Below, piece by piece: positions 58,358 through 64,000 of a stretch of 64,000 nt of DNA. Under the pieces are notes generated by a model that was not told the origin of the DNA, did no database searches, and worked only from the letters and a program-made list of their open reading frames with translations. Where the stretch lies: assembly GCF_000004825.1 (NCBI RefSeq), contig NW_008805064.1, positions 3,162,001 to 3,226,000 of the forward strand. Direction: 5' to 3'. The DNA is from Heterostelium album PN500. Lineage: Eukaryota > Evosea > Eumycetozoa > Acytosteliales > Acytosteliaceae. How positions within the stretch are numbered: the first letter of the stretch is position 1; each line of letters begins with the position of its first letter. A program made the translations under genes and the position numbers.

Positions 58358-60265
58358 TTTTAATATATATACTAATAATAATAATATAATTATAATAATT
58401 CATTTTTTAAGCAACTATCATTATTATTTTTATAAATAAAAAATATATATATAAAAGATAAGATTGATAGATAGATAACTTGACATAACAAACATAACAT
58501 TAATCACTACATTATCAAACAAAACAAATTAAACGTATACTAAAATAAATAAAACTATAAATTACTGAAATAAAACTACTACTACTATTATTGAGAAAAT
58601 TAAATCTATTTATTATCATGTTCAATTATAGACACGATTTAAACCTTTTTAGGGAACCAATGGTGACCGGTAATTTAATTAAAATATCAAAAAAAAAAAA
58701 AAACTTAGAATAAACTATTTACAATTTTTATTTTATTTTTTTATTTCTTTTGTTAACAATTAATGACCATTGACGGCAATAAATGAGAAAACTATTGAAT
58801 TGAAATTTTGATCATTGATTTTATGGTCAGTCATAAAGGCTTGATAAATACAATAGAACAAATAACCGACTACAAAATTTTTTTTTTTGGGAACCTTCAC
58901 ATCTCATTTTCAAAAAAAAAACAAAAAAAAAACGAGTGCGGAATATATTTGCAAAACTAAAATAAAAAAAACGAGGCACATATATTTTTTTTTTTGAGAC
59001 GCCGAAACAAAGTTAATGACATCACACCTACCCCCTTTTTTTTTTTTTTTTTTTCTCATTTATGTTGCAGTAAATACAAGTATGCCTTGCTGAACTAACT
59101 TACAATATCATATTGTGATTCGAAGTGAGAAACAGCAGAGAACCGCTACTGCCATTTTTCACATTTGTATTAACAACAATAAATAGTTTTGAAAAGGATT
59201 TTCATTTCGTATCATTTCGATTGCTCTCATTTACACAAATATAACTAATATTTGATTAATTATATTTATAGATAACTTTACTTTTATTTGTAAAAATATC
59301 TTTTTATTATTTATTTAAATAAATCAATATTTGTTTGTATCAATAAATAAACAATATCTATTTTCGACGATTCAATTTTCTATCTTTACATTTAAAAAAG
59401 TAGATAGGAAACATTTAAAAATAATATAATATCGTAAGTATTCATTGAATCTTTTATCATTACATGTAATAGTATAAAGTGTGTTCGATATCAATTACGA
59501 TCAGTGATATAACTGCAGTAAACAATATTTATAAACCTATAAATTAAATCAACTTATTTTAATAAATAATAAATTAAATGAATGAATCTATTTTCTATTC
59601 TATCTTATCTTCCTATCTAATATTATAAACTATTAATTATAATAATGACAAAAAATAAAAATAATAACCATTAATAATTTGTAAAACAATGAGTTTTTTG
59701 TGGATCAAACCCCACCTTGGTTTTACCATATTCCAACACTGTATTACCACCAAAATAATTTGATAACAACACATTATATAATTTTTGCAATAATAACATC
59801 AACTCGCACAGCGATCGTAAGATGATACAAATCAATGAGTTATTATTATTTTAATTATTAATTTTGTTATTTTCGAGAACTATATATATAGTTTTTTTTT
59901 TTTTATTTAGTTCAAACATTAATAATCAATAACATAAATATATAATTCTCTCTAATGATATATTCAAAGTATTGTATTTACCTAAAATTTATTATCACAA
60001 CAACTCAAATCAAAAAAAAAACAAAGATTTTTTATTTTTATTTTTTATTTTTGAATACTCCGAACAATTCATTCGTTTATTACCGATAATCAACGACAAA
60101 AAAAAACAAAAAAAAAACAACCATCAAATTCAAATTTGTGATTCAGTTGCATTTAACTTGTGCAATAGCAAATTTACTAATACATACTATTTATTTATTT
60201 ATTTACTTTATCTAGTTACTATACACAGTAATATAATAATAATAATACATAATATAAATTAAAAG
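58358..60265. other. 1.9-kb intergenic region upstream of glnA3
   Basis: AT-rich promoter region. Two related 20-25-bp pieces (AAAACGAGTGCGGAATATAT at about 58931 and AAAACGAGGCACATATAT at about 58969), long T runs (59036-59054) and an AACTATATATATAGTT palindrome (59879-59894) are visible. The plus frame at 59972-60262 is Lys/Ile/Asn/Phe-rich and is taken as 5' leader, not a gene. Confidence 0.6.
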
Positions 60266-62566
60266 ATGTCTTTTGCCGGAACAAGAAGAACCAAGTTGAT
60301 CGAAGGTATCGATAATCGTGTACCAGTGGCCTCTGAAGCCTTTGATAGTGCAGAGAACCTCACAGAGTTGTACGACTCTGATACCTACGGTTTGAATGCC
60401 ATGCGTGAGACCCTGCCATCACATTGTTACAAGAAGATCCGTGAGGTAATTTCCACAGGTCAGCCATTGGATCCAGCGATCGCCGACATGGTTGCCAACG
60501 GTATGAAAGAATGGGCCATCAAGCGTGGTGCCACCCATTACACCCATTGGTTCCAGCCACTCAATGGTTTGGTTGCCGAGAAGCACGATGCTTTCGTATC
60601 AATCTTCCCAGGTGACGACCGTCTCCTCCTCGAATTCTCTGGTATGCAATTGATCAAGGGTGAACCAGATGCTTCTTCATTCCCCAACGGTGGAATTCGT
60701 TCCACTTGGGAAGCCAGAGGTTACACTGTTTGGGACGCCACATCACCAGCCTTCATTCGTAAGGATCAAAACGGTTCCACCCTTTGTATTCCAACTGCTT
60801 TCTGCTCATGGACTGGTGAGGCACTCGACCAAAAGACACCACTTCTTCGTTCTATGGAGCGTGTCTCTGAGGAATCACTTGCTGTCCTCTCATCCATCTT
60901 CAAAGAGAACTACAAGAGAATTTCACCAACTTTGGGTATTGAACAAGTAAGTGTTTTTTTTGTTGTCAACATGAAATCGTCGAACATATGGATATTTTTG
61001 ACTTACCTCTTATTATTTTTTTAGGAATTCTTTTTGATTGATAGATCATTCTATTTGTCAAGACCAGATTTGATTACTTGCGGTAGAACTTTGATTGGAG
61101 CCAAGCCACCAAAGGGACAAGAGATGGAAGACCACTATTTCGGTACAATGAACTCTAGAATTGTTGCTTGTATTCAAGATGTTGAGTGGCAAATGTGGAA
61201 ACTCGGTATGCCATTGAAGACCAGACACAATGAAGTCGCACCAGGTCAATACGAAGTTGCCCCAATCTTCGAGCGTGCAAACGTTGCCTCTGATCACAAC
61301 ATGTTGTTGATGGACGTTCTCAAGTCAACTGCAACCCGTCACGGTTTGATTTGTTTGCTCCATGAGAAGCCATTCGACTATGTCAACGGTAGTGGTAAGC
61401 ACAACAACTACTCACTCTCCACAGACACTGGTGTCAATCTTTTGGAACCAGGTTCAACTCCAGCCCAAAACGCTCGTTTCATCCTTTTCCTTACTGCCAT
61501 CATCCGTGCCGTCGATATCCATGCCGATTTGCTCCGTGCTTCCGTTGCCAATCCAGGTAACGAGCATCGTTTGGGTGCTAACGAAGCTCCACCTGCCATC
61601 ATTTCCATCTATTTGGGTCAAGAGTTGGACCGTGTCGTCAACGACATTGTCCACTCCACCGAGACTGAAGCCAATGGTGACTGCAACGGTGAGAAGATGT
61701 CACTTGGTGTAGGTGCATTCCCACCATTACCAAAGGATTCGACCGATCGTAATCGTACCTCACCATTTGCCTTCACTGGTAACAAGTTTGAATTCCGTGC
61801 CGTCGGTTCTAGTCAAGTAGTTGCCTTCCCATGTATTATCCTCAACACCATCGTCGCCGAATCACTCCAATACATCCGTAAGGAGATCGAGCGTGAAAAG
61901 ACCAACAACGTCGCTGCCAACACTGCTTTTAACAATGTCATCAAGCGTGTACTTTCACTCCATCAAAGAGTCATTTTCAACGGTGATGGTTACGGTCAAG
62001 AGTGGCGTGATATTGCCGCCAAGCGTGGATTGGCCAATATGCGTACCACCCCAGAGGCACTCGCCACTTTGAACAGCGAAAAGAACATCAAGTTGTTCGA
62101 GTCATTCAACATTCTCTCACCAATCGAGTTACAATCACGTCAACACATTCTCTATGAAATCTACGTCAAGTCGATCACCATCGAAGCTAAGTCCATGTAT
62201 GATATGGTCTCTACCTTGGTGTTACCAGCTGCCTTCAAGCACCAAAAGAATGTTGCCGATTCACTCAACGCCATCATGCCTTTCGTCCAAGGACAAAAGA
62301 ATCTTCCACAACCAACCGCTCAAATTGCAGTGTTGACCGACTTGGTTACCGCCATCAACTCGCTCAGCGACTTGAACGTTAAGTTGCTCGCCGCAGTCAA
62401 GGCCACCAAGAGCGCTGCCAACGAGAAGGACCATGCTTTCATGTTGAGCACCTCTGTTATCCCAGCAATGAGAGAAGTCCGTAGAGTAAGTGACCACTTG
62501 GAAACCATCATCGATGATACCATCTGGCCACTTCCAAAATACTCTGAAATCTTGTTCCTTCGTTAA
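60266..62566 (+). CDS. glnA3: Type III glutamine synthetase
   Basis: ATP-dependent ligase joining ammonia to glutamate; in amoebae it matters for ammonia detoxification and nitrogen balance. Two exons (60266-60946 and 61025-62566) encode 740 residues, the length of the GSIII class rather than the 350-450 of GSI/GSII. Key stretches are [13 protein letters not shown] (about residue 87), [20 protein letters not shown] with the catalytic E (about 124), [13 protein letters not shown] (about 292), [12 protein letters not shown] (about 359) and the ATP-site region [14 protein letters not shown] (about 420). Codon choice is strongly biased to GC-ending codons, pointing to high expression. The ATG at 60266 lies in an AAAAGATG context and is the first in frame. 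Confidence 0.96.
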
Positions 62567-62999
62567 ACTCCATTGCTACCAACACATAATATATTTTTGT
62601 TAAGAATTGAAGCGGAAAAAATATAATATACTATTACATAAACATAATGCACCAAGCATTTTAACAGTTTGGTGTAAAAAATCCTCCATCCTAATTTATT
62701 CCATCATCAAATAAAAGTTTCAAAATCTGATCATTTTTTCACCATGGAAACATAAAAAAATCTCTCTCAAAATTTTTCTAACTTCCAACCTTTATCACTA
62801 ATTTATTTATTTATTTTATAACTATTAATTTTTATCATGATGACATATGCCAGGTTCTATTAATAATCAGAAAAAAAATTAATTATCTTTTTGAAAATCT
62901 TTTGAATTGATCCAATATTAGGAGAGTCATTCAAAAGAGGATACCAAAAGACTTTCTTAAAGATGATTTGATCAATCGACAATCAAACTCTATCTATAA

Positions 63000-63320
63000 T
63001 TGGATTGTATTTTGAAACTATTATTACTATTTCCAATAGTTGTTTATTCCCAGTATTTGGACCACCAACGGAATGAAGATGATCCTATAGTTGCTTCTCC
63101 ATCGGCACTAATCAATGATGTTAATATCGAATTTGTTTCGATGTATTCTTTACAGTTAAAAGATGTTATTCCTTCTTTTTTAGAATTTACTCTTCCAACA
63201 AAATTTGACGGATTGATGCTTTTTAAACAATCTATAATAATAAAATTAGGGTCAGAATTTTTATTCAACCAACATTTAAAAAAAAAATTTAAAATGGTAG
63301 TTGGAATATCTTACTTATAA
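63000..63320 (+). pseudogene. Signal-peptide-like ORF without ATG, possible remnant or exon
   Basis: A 106-codon open frame beginning with TTG right after an in-frame TAA. Its first 18 residues (LDCILKLLLLFPIVVYSQ) look like a secretion signal lacking the initial Met. The rest (YLDHQRNEDDPIVASPSA, then VNIEFVSMYSLQLKDVIP) has balanced composition. Alternatively an intron ends at the CAG at 63049-63051 and the part from YLDH is an inner exon. The frame ends in TAA at 63320 after a Lys-rich stretch. Family unknown. Confidence 0.3.
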
Positions 63321-63444
63321 TCATCTTTAATAGAGAGTTTGAAGGTAAATAAAGTTTGATTTAAAAATTCCTGGATTTGATAAAAAAACTTCAAAAGAAT
63401 ATTTAGCTTGAAAGAATCAGACACTTCAGGAAATCAAAGCAAAT

Positions 63445-63530
63445 AGAAGAAAAAGTAGGGAGACAGAAGAAAAAGTAGGGAGACAGAAGAAAAAGTAGGG
63501 ATACAGAAGAAAAGGTAGGGAGACAGAAGA
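63445..63530 (+). repeat. 20-bp purine-rich tandem repeat, about 4.3 copies
   Basis: Units AGAAGAAAAAGTAGGGAGAC start at 63445, 63465, 63485 and 63505 (the last two with single changes), followed by a partial unit. All bases but three or four per unit are purines on the plus strand. Confidence 0.9.
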
Positions 63531-64000
63531 GATGAAGGTAGGAGAGATAGTAGAGAGTAGGAGGAATAGAAAGATTATAGAAGTTTAGATTTAAAATTCT
63601 GGAAGAAATAATTGAACAAGAAATCGTAGATATGATATTAACTATGACTGATATTTTATTTATCCAATCAATGGTATATTTTTTGTTTGAAAACGTAGTA
63701 TATTATAAGAATTAAATATGAGTTAAAGGGATGTCTAATGTGACAGTAGGTAGGTAGAAGTAGGAGGAAGTAGTAGGCAGAGGTAGGTGGTAGAGTATAA
63801 TTATTAATAATAATTATTGAAATAAAAGAATTAATGGGTTTTAGAGGGTAATATTAATAAATTATAGGAAATACTGTTAGAGTTTAAAATCTGTATATAT
63901 TGATATTGGATTTTTTATTTTCTGGTAATGTTTAAGAATATTTTTTGTTGTGTATAATTGATATTAACAAAAAAAAATCATGAGGTGACATTGTACACAA

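Larger units (their letters stand above)
62567..64000. other. Right end, mostly non-coding
   Basis: After glnA3 comes AT-rich 3' sequence, then a signal-peptide-like open frame at 63000-63320, then a purine-rich stretch with a 20-bp tandem repeat and many TAGG/GTAGG words up to about 63790. The last 200 bp are again AT-rich. No intact gene is supported. Confidence 0.6.

Noticed and set aside
59972-60262. 96-codon plus-strand frame just before glnA3
   Set aside because: Ends immediately before the glnA3 ATG and is made of Lys/Asn/Ile/Phe runs from A/T homopolymers. Taken as the 5' leader.
1-64000. CRISPR arrays, LTR or DNA transposons, and virus-like elements
   Set aside because: No regularly spaced repeats, terminal repeat pairs, transposase, reverse transcriptase or integrase motifs were recognised on either strand.

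Overview
The window looks like nuclear DNA of a social amoeba (Dictyostelia). The evidence is the very AT-rich spacers with long A/T homopolymers, the moderately GC-richer exons, the short GT-AG introns, the Asn/Gln/Ser/Thr homopolymer runs inside proteins, and the gene content: copines, CBM49-type proteins, a dictyostelid-style ankyrin family protein, a MyTH4-FERM myosin and a type III glutamine synthetase. I cannot name the species. About 20 protein genes and one tRNA are supported. Exon joints were chosen by GT-AG sites, reading-frame phase and family motifs. No virus-like element, LTR element, CRISPR array or intact transposon was seen.

Layout. 0-5 kb: a tandem pair of copines on the minus strand (the left one runs off the window), then a secreted AA10-type lytic polysaccharide monooxygenase with one apparent frameshift. 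7-19 kb: a single-exon ankyrin protein, two small secreted CBM49-like paralogues (10.1 and 17.3 kb), tRNA-Met(CAU), a peroxisomal acyl-CoA oxidase and a NAPE-PLD-like hydrolase. 21-25 kb: a long-chain acyl-CoA synthetase facing a CDP-alcohol phosphotransferase that contains a 10-nt exon. 26-35 kb: a THUMP-type RNA methyltransferase, a longin/roadblock-like protein, an uncertain small gene, a large mitochondrial helical-repeat protein and TFIIF beta. 35-45 kb: a 1593-residue PH-phospholipase D, a 3-kb gene-poor stretch with two similar promoter-like modules and an ORF remnant, and a MINDY-family protein that lacks its catalytic residues. 46-64 kb: a class VII-like MyTH4-FERM-SH3-MyTH4-FERM myosin, a small secreted protein, an ERGIC-53/VIP36-like lectin, glnA3, and an odd right end with a signal-peptide-like ORF lacking an ATG and a purine-rich 20-bp tandem repeat.

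Themes. Lipid metabolism and signalling recur: copines, acyl-CoA oxidase, NAPE-PLD, acyl-CoA synthetase, ethanolamine/choline phosphotransferase and phospholipase D. So do extracellular or cell-wall proteins: the monooxygenase, two CBM49 proteins and another small secreted protein, all four with the same CTATAAATA-type TATA box 80-150 bp upstream of the ATG. The clearest oddities are the dead MINDY homologue, the 10-nt exon, the palindromes in several convergent spacers, and two single-base frameshifts in otherwise intact genes (monooxygenase and myosin), which suggest consensus indel errors or very recent damage.
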